Below are positions 1 through 11,812 of a stretch of DNA of 64,000 bases, in pieces (positions within the stretch are counted from its first letter, which is position 1; each line of letters starts with the position of its first letter). Source of the DNA: Cryphonectria parasitica EP155 (Eukaryota; Ascomycota; Sordariomycetes; Diaporthales; Cryphonectriaceae); the NCBI RefSeq assembly GCF_011745365.1, contig NW_024468915.1, positions 2,520,653-2,584,652 of the forward strand, in the 5' to 3' direction. The position numbers and the translations under genes are program-made. The notes under the pieces were generated by a model. It was not told the origin of the DNA. It ran no database searches and saw nothing but the letters and a program-made list of their open reading frames with translations.

Positions 1-733
1 GGACGGGAGCCAGTGCCCTCGCGGTGGTGGCTGCTGTGACGCGAGCTGTGACGCGAGCCGTAGCGCCCGCGGTCCTTCTCTGAGCCATCGAACTCGTCAC
101 TCTTGGGCGTGTACTCGAGCTCGCCCTTGTACGGAGAAGGGAGGGCGTGCGCATAATAGTAATCCCTCTGGGCTTTGGCCGTGTCTACCTTTTTGGGACG
201 CCGCCTCTCCGCCTCCTGTTTCTCCTCCCATTCCTCCACCGTGTACGCAGGGGGCGGGCCTCTCGACGACTGTCTCCTGTCTGCAGAGTGTGCCCGCCGG
301 TGCGTTGTCCTCTTCTCGTCCGTATAGCTTGAACTCTTGTTGGTATACGTGTTGCGCCTGGTGACGCGCGCCTTGTCACGGTAGACCAGGTTGACATGCT
401 CACGGATCTTGCGGAGCTCCATCACTGGGAAAACACGTCGGGTCAGCAGGTGGAACGATGGCTCGCCCGGGCTCTTTAGATGTCGAGGTACTACTTACTG
501 TCCTTCTCTGCAAGTGCGCCCAGGAACCTGTCGTACCACTGGTCAAAGGTTCGTCGGTTCATGAGACCGTCCAGGTGGACAGATCGGAGGTCCTTGAGCA
601 GTGCCCTGGCATACTGGTCCAGGCGCTTCTCTGCGTCCTTCTTCTTGATCATGCGCGACAGCTCCCATCCCGACTTGACAGCCGTCATGATACTGCCACA
701 GGCAGCTATCGTGGTGATGGGTGGGAGAGGCAT
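1..733 (-). CDS. Unknown fungal protein, 3' end beyond window
   Basis: I do not recognise this gene. Two exons are visible: 733..499 and 424..1, the second open to the window edge. The intron has a GTAAGT donor at 498..493 and a CCCAG acceptor, and splicing keeps the frame (phase 1, giving Asp-Met-Met). The start is the ATG at 733. The first exon encodes a mildly hydrophobic N-terminus with a Gly-Ser-Ile-Met segment, then a basic Lys-rich helix and an acidic/basic helical stretch. The second exon is strongly charged: Arg/Lys/Glu-rich, with a Tyr-Tyr-Tyr stretch and a Ser/His-rich region (repeated Arg-His-Ser-Ser) near position 30. No transmembrane segment or catalytic motif is seen. It is transcribed divergently from the Ca2+/H+ exchanger. 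The exon structure looks good; the function is unknown. Confidence 0.7.
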
Positions 734-2795
734 CTTGAGATGTCAAATCAAACCCTGGATTCTGGTGTGTTGAAGGAGGGAAACCAAATTGTATTGTGTC
801 CCCAACGCGGAGGACGAGGACGATGAGCCCAGAATTGGCGGGAAAAAGAAAAGAAACCTATGACACACTCTCGACTGCAGACGGTAAAGGCTGGAAGGGG
901 AATTGGGGGGTGAAGCCACACACCATGTATAAGAAGAGAACATGCAGCATCTGGAGCAGAAAGACAGCATCTAAGGTTTGGTTGAGAGTAAGCGGGCCTC
1001 GCCTGGAAGATATTCGAGGGCCCCCCGCAACAGCACCTCCGACCAGGAGAAAGGACCATATGCAGGTCTGTAGCACACCTTGACACAGCCAAGCAAGCCT
1101 CCTCCCCTGCTTCCTTCCCAGGCCAACTACATGGCGTTCTCTGCCGTTGTGGACAGCAGCTTGGTCGTTTTGTTTCGGTGGCCTGTCCTCGGGCCTGCCA
1201 CGTCGATTCGACAAAGAAGGATGGCACCAAGTGACAGAATATTTCCCTGGCCAACAAAGTGAGTCCAAAGTCATGCTGTCTCTTGCCGCCTCCGACTGGC
1301 CTGGTTGGCCGTCCGCCCGACGTCTCGGATCGGGTCTCCCAGGTCGCGGCCCAGCCCGGATGACACCAAACATTGATGATCATCCTTCCGCAGGGGCTGC
1401 TAAAAATAGGATCCACAACTTTTTGGATCGACGACAGCACTTCTTCAACTCTGCCAGTTGTACACAGTACTTTTGCTCTCTCTCTCTCTCTCTCTCTGCC
1501 TTTCTGTTTGTTTCGGCTGACGCTTTAGCCATCCAACCGACCGAACATGTTGTTTGGAGTTGTTGACCAGGTTTGCGGAGCGGTGAGACGAGAAGAGGTT
1601 CTGGGAATAAATAAGACCCACGTCTATTTGCTAACAGCCATGTGTGGAACACGGTCACACCGCAATCACTGGCAAACCGTAAGGACAGCCAGCCTGATCA
1701 TTTGCCGGCTTTGGATTTGTTCTGGCTGGGCGACTGAGGTTTGGAGGTTGCAGAGCTGAGTAGACCAGCCTTGGACCGCTCATATCGAAAAGAAAAGGAA
1801 CAGATTAGTAATGAACATGGCATCAATTGAGCCTATAGCCATATGTATCTTAATAAGTGCTGAATATTGCGAAGGTGCTAGCTGGGTGGAGGGCTGGTTG
1901 GGTCCCTTTTGGTGCCATGGCACATAGTACAGTATGTGCTGGAAAGGGGAAGGTCACTGTGGCTTCGGGGCTTTGGGGCCGAGGGGAGGGGGGGCTCGAG
2001 GGCAGGAGCAAGCGGTCCGTGGGGAAACGGGACTCCTCGATGCCAGTGCTCAGTGGTCACACATTGGGCGGACAGGGCGAGCTCTAGGCTTCTGCTCAGT
2101 GACTGGTGAGTTGACTGTATTGCAGTACGCAGAGGGTACGTATCTGTAGCCGGATTTTCCGTGAGAGTAGCGGTACATTCATCGTGAGCGGTACTTCCAC
2201 TTTGTCGGCGCAGCAGTCTTGGCGCTGAGGCGTACAAGGATACGTACCCTAGAAATGACGTACCTCAGCGGGTTATGAGAGGTCGCCCGGCCCTGAGCTG
2301 GGGACATGTCTAGGCCTCCTAGGCCTCATAGAGTCTTGGCAATGTGGGTTACGCTGACCGTGCGTCTTTCTTTGCTTTTTCTCTCTTGGCACCTCTCTCA
2401 TTCATTTCCCTTTTCTCTTCTTCTGGATTCTTATCCTCCAGCTGATTATTCGAGGATTTCTCTCGTCAGCTTTTTAGTGGTGATTTGTTTCGAATCCACG
2501 CGTGTTCACTTCGTCTCCCCCCCTTGTCCGCGGTCATTTTCAAGGCCCGTTGTTGGAGCCTACATCGCCAGACGCGCGCACACCTTCACGACACCACCGC
2601 GAAGTAAAACACAACCCAGTCTCTGCTTACCACAGCGGAAACAGCCTAGTTCTGACCAACAACAACTGCCGAGCGCATCCAGCCCAAAGAAACGTACCAT
2701 CCAAGACGGTCGTTGGCTGTCAATTCGGTGGCATTCGATCTTGAGAACAGCTGCGGCAATCAGCGACTGCCGGCCAGTATCGCTGTTACTTGTTG
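734..2795. other. Intergenic region between divergent genes
   Basis: About 2.1 kb between the unknown minus-strand gene and the Ca2+/H+ exchanger. Open frames here are short and without recognisable domains. A (CT) tract lies at 1476-1497. The last few hundred bases are pyrimidine-rich and probably form the leader of the exchanger gene. Nothing else stands out. Confidence 0.6.
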
Positions 2796-5285
2796 ATGCG
2801 TAAGTCAAGACCAAGACTGCTCAAGCTTTCTTCTACGGAGCTTGTCGATGCTTGGCCAGAGGCGGCACAAGGGAGAGGACCAGTCACAAGGACAAGGATA
2901 TACGTTCCTCATGGCGTCGTGGTGACCTGTCCATCTGGCCTCTTGTGACCCCGACCAGACACTTTCATGGTTTTCATCCCACATAACAAGGTGCTATTGT
3001 TGCTATCGTTGCATATATGCGTGCTAATCCAAGTCCCCCTTCCTTGTACAGACCGAATTCGAGGCTGGGCGAGGGCCAAGGCCCATGGGAAGAACAACCT
3101 CATCACTTCCGATCGACGTTCCGCCAATCCAACTGCACGCACCTCGACTGGACTTTCTCAGGCTGGCAGTCCCCGTCCGTTCCAGAAACAGACCGGCAGC
3201 AGCAGCCAAAACAATGATGCCTCTGTCGAGGGCACCGGCCATGTCTCGCCCGCCGAGGGCGAGAAGCCTCAGCGCGAGAAGAAGAACGTCATGACCCGCT
3301 TCTTTGCCGTCATCTGGAACGTCCTCACTTCCAGCTGGATCAATGTTCTCCTGGTCTTTGTGCCCGTGGGCATTGCCGCCCATTTTGCGAACATGAGTCA
3401 GGGCATCATCTTCGCTATGAACGCCATCGCCATTGTTCCCCTGGCTGGTCTGCTCGCGCATGCTACCGAGAGCGTCTCCAAGAAGCTGGGCGATACGATT
3501 GGTGCCCTCATGAACGTTACCTTTGGTAATGCTGTGGAGCTGATTATCTTCATCATCGCCCTGGTCAAAAACGAGATCCGCATCGTTCAGGCCTCCCTGC
3601 TGGGCTCCATCCTGTCCAACCTCCTCTTGATTCTCGGCATGTGTTTCGTGCTCGGAGGTCTCCGCTTCCGCGAGCAGATCTATAACAGCACCGTCACTCA
3701 GATGAGCGCATGCCTCCTCAGTCTCAGCGTCATCAGCCTCCTGCTGCCCACCGCTTTCCACGCCTCCTTCAGCAGCAGCGACGAGGCCGACAGCCAGGTC
3801 CTCAAGGTCAGCCGTGGCACCAGCGTCATCCTGCTCATCGTCTACTTCCTGTACCTCATCTTCCAGCTGAACTCGCACGCGTACATGTATGAGTCGACCC
3901 CACAGCACGTCATCGACGCTGAGTCTGTCCCTGGCCCCGCTGCACACTACTTTGATTCCTCCTCCAGCTCCGAGTCGGACTCGTCCTCCTCCGACTCCGA
4001 CTCGTCTGGTCACTCATTCTCTACGGCACGCCGGATCAAGCGGGCCATCAAGAAGGGTAAGAGGAGCCGCAAGCAGAGCGTCGTCTCGGCTGACGCTGAG
4101 AAGCCAATCAATCTCTCCAACCCCGCTTCTCCTGCTGCTGCTGAGCCCTCGCTGGACGCGGTGGAGAGGACCACCAGCGAGCCTGCAGCGTCTTCGAGCT
4201 CCGACCCTGTCACCTCGCGGCTTACCCAGGAAGCGGTCGAGGCTCTCCCTAAGTCGGGTGAGAAGAAAAAGAAGAAGAGAAAGCACCACGAAAAGCACCA
4301 TCACGGCGAAGCTCAGCAGGATGAGGAGGGCAGCCCATCTGTGCCAGCTGGCCTTCCTCAGGGGGTGGTGGATGGCGCTGATGACTCCAACACTAAGCGT
4401 GTGGACTTTGCTCTGGCCCCAGACCTGGAGGCGCAGCCCACCACTACCAAACCCAAGCCGTTCTCCCTCCGAACTCTGCGCCCTAACCTGCCAAAGAACT
4501 TCTCCCAGAACGTCTTCAACCCCGTGCCTGCCCCCCAGCCCCAGCCTGTAAATGGCCAGCAACCCCCTCGCCCCCTCCGCCGAACGCAGTCGCTGCCGTC
4601 GCAGCACCATAGTTACCGCGGCAATCCTGGATCTCTGCCGCCAATCGTCCCCATTGTGGTCAACAGCCAGTCGAAGTCGCAGACTGACGAGGACGAAGAT
4701 GAAGAGCCTGAAATCTCCCGCACATCTGCTATCCTGCTGCTCCTGGGCTCCACCGCTCTGGTTGCCCTCTGCGCCGAGTTCATGGTGGACTCCATTGATG
4801 GCATCGTGGGCGGTTCATCAGGTATCTCTGAAACATTTGTTGGTCTGATTCTGCTGCCTATTGTGGGCAACGCTGCAGAGCACGTCACCGCTGTGACTGT
4901 CGCGATGAAGAACAAGATGGACCTGGCCATCGGCGTTGCCATCGGCTCGTCTATCCAGATCGCCCTGTTCGTCACGCCTCTTGTCGTGATCTTGGGTTGG
5001 ATCATGAACAAGGACATGAGTCTGTACTTTACGCTTTTTGAGACCATCAGCATGTTTGTCTCGGCCTTTATTGTCAACTTTCTCGTCCTGGACGGCCGGT
5101 CGAACTACCTTGAGGGCAGCTTGCTGTGTGCTAGTTACATCATCATCGCCCTCGCTGCGTTCTTCTATCCGGACAGTGATGAAGCGAGCTCTCTTGGTGG
5201 CGGAGATTCGAACGCGACGGAGACTGCACAGGTCGTCACCAACTTGATGACCCGAGGCATGGCCAACTTGATTGGATGGCAATAA
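2796..5285 (+). CDS. Vacuolar Ca2+/H+ exchanger (VCX1/CAX family)
   Basis: Antiporter that uses the vacuolar proton gradient to load Ca2+ into the vacuole. The model is exon 2796..2799 (ATG plus one base) and exon 3052..5285, giving 745 residues. The tiny first exon is supported by a GTAAGT donor at 2800, a GTGCTAAT branch point, a TGTACAG acceptor and exact frame continuity. The two CAX repeats are clear: c-1 around residues 158-200 (GNAVELIIFIIALV, then ASLLGSILSNLLL) and c-2 around 605-645 (GNAAEHVTAV, then GVAIGSSIQIA). About ten membrane segments are expected. Between the halves lies an unusually long hydrophilic loop (about residues 290-560) with a Ser/Asp-rich tract, a KKKKKRKHHEKHHHGE-type basic/His patch and Pro-rich stretches. 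An in-frame ATG at 2967 inside the intron could start a 772-residue form with a hydrophobic N-terminus. The family call is certain; the exact N-terminus is likely but not proven. Confidence 0.93.
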
Positions 5286-5743
5286 TAACAACGGCCTCGG
5301 TTGTTTTGACCTTGACTGGAGCATGTCTAGAAGGGGCGGAGTTCAGGTGGAAGTAACAGGTCATAACCTACGAACTCGCAAAATCCATCTTGACAAATTT
5401 TCAGTCCTCTCCAACTGGCATGTACATATTCAATGAATTAGTCTGGCGGAGCACAAGATATCGCCTCATAAGTGGGCAAGAAAGAGCATACAACGTTTCT
5501 AGAACAGAACAGACATGTTAATGTATGAATATGATTTCCAAACCAATTGGTCGACTGAGCCAAACTTGATTCAATAGTGCTGCTGTTACGCCATTATTTC
5601 TGACGAATGCATAATCAGGCCAGGTCGTCGTCACTCTTGATCTGCCTTTCATGTGCTCGAGATGCCAAATTCATGTCTACAATCAAGGAGTCCTACTTTT
5701 CGCTCTCTCTCTCTCGCTTTCTTTCTTTGTTTCCTGTCCCCGT
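5286..5743. other. Intergenic region between convergent genes
   Basis: About 460 bases between the 3' ends of the exchanger gene (+) and the first kinase-like gene (-). It contains a short (CT) tract near 5703-5716. Both 3' UTRs must lie here. No gene is seen. Confidence 0.6.
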
Positions 5744-8356
5744 TTACCCCAGCGCTACTCGAGCCCCCAGGTCAGCCGTCGCCGGAATAGGAACAGCGGA
5801 TGGCGACCTGCCAGGCCCAAAGAGAGTATCTGTCACCCACTGGCGGTCCGCCGCCTTGACAGGACAACGGGCGACGCCTCGCGCCACCGCCGCCCGCAGG
5901 GCCCTGAGGTCGGGCCGGCGACTGGGTTGGTGCGCCAGGCACCGGAGCAGGAGATCGCACATGTCGCTGCCGTAGTCCTTGCGGCGGTCGACGAGGTCGC
6001 CGCCGTAGGTCCAGCCGGTCCAGGTGGTCCAGCGGGCGGATCTGGGGATGTGGGTGGGGACTGGGGGACAGTTGGGGGCTAGGAAGGTTATGCAGCAGCG
6101 GATCATCTGGAGGAAGGAGGAAGGAGAAGAAGAGAAGAACTTGTTAGTAAGAGAAGCAAAAGAAGAGAAGAGGCGGGTGTGTAGATATGGGAAATGGAAG
6201 GCAGGGCAGAGACTGGAACCATAACTCACGAGAGCCACGTTGAATATGTTTGTCTTCTCTGAAAATGCACCGGCAGCGCCGTCGCTTTCGGTGGGAGGTA
6301 TGGTGGAGAATCCTTCTGAGAAGGGCTCGTAGTTGACATTATCCCATTCTTTGGTGTATTGTTCCTATGGGGACGAGTTTTCAGTTAGGCAATGAAGTAT
6401 TTTCATGAATTATCCTGACACCACCAGAGAGTTTGAGGGAGAGAGATTATTGCAATATTCACGCTGTTGAGGCGGTAGGATAACGTTCAAACGAAGGCGC
6501 ATGTTCGTTACTTACCGGCGTGTAAAAAAGGGGTTTGCCGCTGTCTCTGCACTCCCAAAGGACAGTGCTTCAGTGAGCGTTAATACAATGATCAATCATA
6601 TTTCTAGGATCTTGGCTGGATAGGATGGATGGAGTAATCACTTACTAGTCGTTGTAGACTGGTTCAGCACTCTCTATGTCGAAGTCTGTGGCTGTCGTTG
6701 CGAACCCAAAGTCTGCGATCTGGAAGATGGAGTCATAGTTGTAAAGTAGAACATCAGAAACCCACCATTATAATTCAGAACAATGGGCCTGTTTGAGAAT
6801 GCGCCACCAACTTGTTTTTTATGTACTCACCTGGAGTCTTGGGACATCGGGATGATCTCCGTCTTCTAAGCCAGAGAGAAAGACTTTGCGTTTCAACATT
6901 AATTTTGAAGGCCGTTGAGTTCGAGGTTCAATTACTCGAGTCTCGGAAGTTATACCAGGGTAATCAATGAAGGGGAAAGAAATCCTCCCTTGATCAAGTC
7001 AAGTACAAGTACCTTGTTGCGCCGATTTACGAGAGAAATGAACAACATACCGTTTTGTAGGTCAAGATCAAAATGAGTGATGTTTATATAGCCATCGGCG
7101 AGTGATATCCTCTGTCGTGGCAGAGCCTCGTCAAGGTCAGGGCCATGTAAAGGCAGAGGCAATCCAGCTGCATCTATAGTTTGACATCGCGGTGGCACGG
7201 CCATGGCCACGCAGCCATTCACTACTGTAAACGTGAATTATTAGCATTCCTAAACGCAAAAAAAAAAAAAAGAGACTTGACCTGAAAGTCAAGAGACAGA
7301 GCATTTTCTGTTTGTGCTAACTGAGCTTACAGCATTCGAATATTTGCCAGAGAACCGCTTTCGGGAAAGACTTGTCTGCGCTTCGCACCTTTCGTATCCA
7401 CTCGTCAAGCTCTCCGAATCGGGCAAATCTCATCCACAAGAACCTGCTGAACCTGTCCAGTGACCCGGCAGCCGGTATGCGTGGAGCCCGTTCGCCTGCG
7501 TCTGAAGGTCGTCGCGCATTGGGCTTGTTGACGATACTCTCGAGGTTGAACCGCTGCATGATGTGTGGGGCGCGACCCAGGATCTAATATGAAGAGAAGA
7601 GGTGAGCGTACTTATTTGATATGGAGAAGGATAAGCAGCACGAGGAGGGGAAATTATGAAATGGAAACTCGAGACTCACATCCATAATTCGCCTCTCGTT
7701 GTCCATCTGTAGCTGGGATGTCATCCCGCCCTGAATGCTCTTCAGGACTATGTTGTGAATTTGTTCGTCTTCAGTGAGAGTATCTCGGTTCCATGTTGTC
7801 TCCCTCAAAGCCCACAGCGTCACTATACCATTTGCACCCTTTGGAAATTGCACATATGAGCCCTGTGTAACCAAAAACATCTCAACGAGACTTGCATGCA
7901 TCTAAGATGATACTGCTTCTAGAAATTTGACGTGGATGATAAACTCACCCAACCAAGAACCTTGACAAACCGAAGGCCAGATCGTGCCATGAGATCTCGG
8001 ACAGGGCCTCTGCTCAAGAGAGACTGGCCAACCCGACCATCTGGGAGCTGCACCATCTCCTCAAGAGGAGCTCGTATCGTTGGCAACATCTCCACTTGGT
8101 ACTCATATGCCCTGTGTCGCACATCTCGAGCGGCCTTGCTGTCGGGGCCGGGAAAGCCAGTATTGACAGGCCCATTGCGGGCGGGCTGTCGCCGTCTGGC
8201 TATTGTTTTTGCTCGCCTCTTCGCGCTCCATTCTTGCTTTCCTAGCCCGAGTCTTCTGTAGAAGTCGAATCGGTCTTGTAGCTGGAGTTGACGCTTGTAG
8301 AATGCTGCTGATTTTCGTCGGTACTCGTTTGGATTGGGGGTTTTACGGTTGGGCAT
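5744..8356 (-). CDS. Fungal protein-kinase-like protein (copy 1, possible pseudokinase)
   Basis: Nine exons keep frame throughout: 8356..7949, 7862..7680, 7583..7331, 7224..7051, 6883..6831, 6719..6646, 6567..6516, 6364..6230 and 6106..5744, giving 564 residues. The N-terminal 130 residues are basic and unrecognised. The kinase-like region follows: a weak glycine loop (GANGIV), a beta-3 lysine in NIVLKSI (K177), a catalytic-loop equivalent HFDLDLQN (332-339) and a DFG (360-362). Compared with canonical HRDLKxxN, the Arg of HRD is Phe and the catalytic-loop Lys is Asp, so normal phosphotransfer is doubtful. The last exon has the RRPDL motif typical of the end of the C-lobe. The protein aligns along most of its length with the gene at 13835-16076 (e.g. 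ILGRAPHIMQRF versus DLARAPHIIQRF) and shares most intron positions with it. The fold is confident; substrate and role are unknown. Confidence 0.82.
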
Positions 8357-9279
8357 CCTGCTTGCTTTGTTTTTTATCTTTACTGACTTGGCTCAACGTT
8401 TGTTGTCTTGTTAATGTTGGCCACAGGGAAAGTTTTATTAATCAATGGCTCGGACGATTTGTTAGTGCTGAGAAGGTACAGCTGGTTAAAATTCTTTGGT
8501 AATGCCTTCGTGCGAGACAAAGAGGAACCAGTGCTACCAATTCCGGCGGCAGCAGCAGAAAGACCAGTATTATGCACTGAGTTATCATTGCCTGTTCTTC
8601 TTGCGCCTGATGAGTCGTCGTAAGAAATCAGGAGCTGGTTTGATACAAGTGCATGGTCCAGTCTGGAAGAATCCACCAAGTCTCAAAGTCTGCCCTCCAT
8701 CCCTCCATTTTCAAATGTCATCAACTCATACCACCAGGCTCTTTCTTACGCTGAGGCAATGTACAAAGGATGAGTGCCGTTCCACATAAGTAGTCATGGC
8801 TGCGTTGGGCCGTCCCTTCAAGAGAACGTAGAGAAATAAGGACAAGAAAAGAAATAGAACGATAAAGACGCTTTATCACTGCTGTCACAGGCTTTGCCCA
8901 TTTCGACCCAATCGAATATGGGGAGAGGTTGAAAGTTCTCTGAACTATAGCCCGTCTTTGAGATGCATATTTGTTTGATGGAAAAAGCGATGAGAGAAGA
9001 AGATAAAAGTCATGAAGCTCGAGGGGTATTTATTCATCATTCAGAACGTCGCTAGAGACGTGTTCATTCAATACACGCAAGCTTCACGCCTAAGATAGGA
9101 GCTTGACGGGGCTGTTTCGAGAGATACAAGCTTGGTCCAGGCAGGCAGAACTTGTATCTTAAGATTGCTCATTATGAAACCACTGTCGAGGCTGTAAAGT
9201 ACGTAAATAATGCCACAACTGTTTCGATGTATACCGTCATACTAACTAAAATAATATCCTCGGACGACTGATCGTCTAT
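8357..9279. other. Intergenic region
   Basis: About 920 bases between the start of kinase-like copy 1 and the stop of the royal-jelly/yellow-type gene, both on the minus strand. It holds the promoter of the former and the 3' UTR of the latter. No further gene or striking motif is seen. Confidence 0.6.
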
Positions 9280-10803
9280 TTACGTAAGGATGACCTTGCT
9301 GCCTCCATTTGGCAGTTTCGCCCGAAATAAAGCATAGGGTTTTGTGCGCCGATCAGTCCCAGGGTATGTGCTTGCTGTCAAGTGTAGCTGGTTGACGGTG
9401 AAGTACAAGTAGCCATCAGTCCCCGTCGAAACTGCCAAGGCGTCAGTAATTGCAGGTAAACACAGAACAAGGACAACAATCGACTCACATGTGTCGACCC
9501 AGTTGATTCGTGGATCTCTCACAAACGTAGTTACCGTCCCGTTCTCAGGAGTAAACATGATGACCGCATTCTGCTCGAAATTTCCCATGTAGATTATGCC
9601 GTTGCTGTCGGTCTCGTACCCGTCGCTGAACCCCTTCTGTCCATGATACAGTGTCCCCTGCTGTGCTCTGAGTTCGCTGTACGAGCTCCTGTCTCTGAGC
9701 AGGCTGGTTGGCACGCTGTACAATCTTCTCGCGCTCAGGGGACCAAAGAAGAGACTCTCGCCATCAGCAGAGAGTGCGATTCCATCGGAACCAGTTGGGA
9801 AGTAAGTTGCCCCTGAGGAGGTTGCGTCGTAGGCGTAGACAGACTGCCCGCTCACCCATCCTACAAAGCCTGAATCTGGCCGAACCAGCTCTGTGGCGCT
9901 GACATGTCGCCAGCTCTCGCCGGTGCCGAGGTCGACAATGATCAGGCCGTTTCGACCTTCATTGCTGCTGTCTGTGATGTACGCCACGCCCTTGCCCGCT
10001 TCAGTCACATTCGGACGGAGGTCGAAGCGTACATCGTTCAGGTAGCTGTCGGGGAGTGCCACCGTCTGTGGGAAAAGAATGGTTTGGAACACCTGGTTGG
10101 TCGAAAGATCGACTCCGATCAGTTTTGGTCCTCCGTATGAGGAGGAGAGGAGTGTCTTCCCGTCAGGTGTCAAAACACGTTCAGTGTCCAGAATCCAGAG
10201 GCGATCCGATGGATCGACCACGACGGACTGCACGCCAATAAGATAGTCAGGGTAGTTCGCCCCAGCTTGATGATGGAGAGATGTCAGTCAGAAACGTGTG
10301 GGAGACGCCGGTGGTAGTATTCAAGACGGGCACAGGCTCACTGGGTGGGGTGGTGGTATAATTAATTGCCCCTCCCGGCGGATTGTTCATCTCTTGGCTC
10401 GGGTAAGCCACCTCGGTGGTCAGGCCTGTCAGTTCTCCAACGGTGTATATGTTGTTGCTTCCATTGTTCACGTTCGCAGGGTCGAGGCCTAGGCGAAATG
10501 AGTATATTTTTCTTGGTAAAGCGACGATGAATGGATTCATGGGAACATACCGCCCGGATAATTGGAAAACATCCGACCGGAACTCGAAACCGCGATCCCT
10601 ATGCAGCATGTTGTCAATACCTTCGTTTTCCCATGAGGGGTCTGGGGTTCTCACTACCCACCTGTGGGCCATTGGCCTTCATAGGCATGCACAGTCTCAA
10701 GCGGTGGTCCAGATTGTTCGCTATCGGTCAGGAACGTGATGTTTTGACCAAAGCCACGCTCTAACAGCGCCAGCATGGCGACGATGACCGCTTGTGCCTT
10801 CAT
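9280..10803 (-). CDS. Secreted major royal jelly/yellow-type protein (copy 1)
   Basis: Five exons: 10803..10662, 10598..10551, 10488..10342, 10265..9489 and 9431..9280. All junctions keep phase 1, giving 421 residues. The N-terminus is a signal peptide (MKAQAVIVAMLALL, cleavage near residue 20), so secretion is likely. Family landmarks include GLDPANV, PPGGAINYTTTPP, GVQSVVVDPSDRLWILDTER, LNDVRFDLRP, GVAYITDSS and GTDGYLYFTVNQLH, all characteristic of the MRJP/yellow beta-propeller family found in insects, bacteria and fungi. Activity in fungi is not established; proposed relatives include lactonase-like six-bladed propellers. A second, clearly diverged member lies at 19977-21645. The 48-nt second exon is supported by GTGGGT/TAG and GTATGT/CTAG boundaries. 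It is divergent from the membrane-protein gene at 11813. Confidence 0.88.
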
Positions 10804-11812
10804 TTTCAGATGTCCTTTCGCCTCAAAAATGACCTTCCAGGATTGTGTTTAACATCAGAGAACATTAGGGACATTTTGCGAGGGCTCATTGAGTCAATTA
10901 TATCATGAGTGCATGGGCGGGCTACGGGCAATTACAAGCGCCGTCGCAGTAGCATTGGCACGGGAGGAATTACTTTTTAAGACATATATGACGTTCACTA
11001 TGTGATTTAAATTTATGTGGCGTGTTAAATCAGCTGCATATGTCCGAGATGGTACCTGGCAAATCTCCTCAAATACTATCATTCCTACTGGTGCCCGCTC
11101 CGCGCAGAGTAGGACTTGGCAGAAGTACACCTGCATAAAGCGCAGAGGCTTTCGGCAATGATGAAATGGTATAAGGTGGCAGGCTCTTGCCTTTCTGCTT
11201 GTCAACAGGGGTAATCTGCAACGTCTATAAAGGGGGATGGAGGACAAAATATTATTCATAGCCTTATTCGGCCTGTAATTGATCATTCACACAAAATAAA
11301 GTGTGAGAATTCGGACCCAGGTCTTCTTAAGTCGTGGAGATTTGCGAGAGATATTCTGCCAAAATCGGGACAACGAATGCGCGGCCCCCATGAAAGTTCA
11401 TCGCCATGAGCATTCAGCGTTTATGAAATACAGCAACGTGCAATATGCTATTGTTTGTTGCAAATGTAAGAGGGGGGCGGGGTTGGCATAACTTCCGCCT
11501 TAGTTGATTCGCTGCGTTCAATACTCAGCTTATGGCACTATGAGGTGGCACGGGTGGCAATGTGCTGGAATTTCGGTTCGTCTTTACTGATATTAAAAAA
11601 GCACGACCGACGACAATGAGGCTCTGCTCGTACTATGTCATTTTTCATCTTCCTGCGTTGTGTGAAGAGACCTTGTGTTGCCTGAGCAGATACTCGCCTC
11701 AAGCAAGGTCACACGCATGGCATATATTACCATATCAAACCTTTCCATCACTATCGAAACCTACGTCTTCAGTTCGTAGGCTCAACTTTTGACGGTTGCA
11801 AGGCCCGCAGAC
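10804..11812. other. Shared divergent upstream region
   Basis: About 1 kb between the starts of the royal-jelly/yellow-type gene (-) and the Cys-rich membrane-protein gene (+). It is more AT-rich than the flanking coding DNA. The two genes could share control from this interval, but I see no specific operator motif. Confidence 0.5.

Noticed and set aside
748..1440. Open frame of about 230 codons on the minus strand
   Set aside because: Composition is Cys/Ser/Trp-rich with no domain, overlapping frames are equally open, and the region is the upstream zone of two divergent genes.
3024..4013. Long minus-strand open frame of 329 codons
   Set aside because: It is antisense to the Ca2+/H+ exchanger exon and reflects its codon bias.
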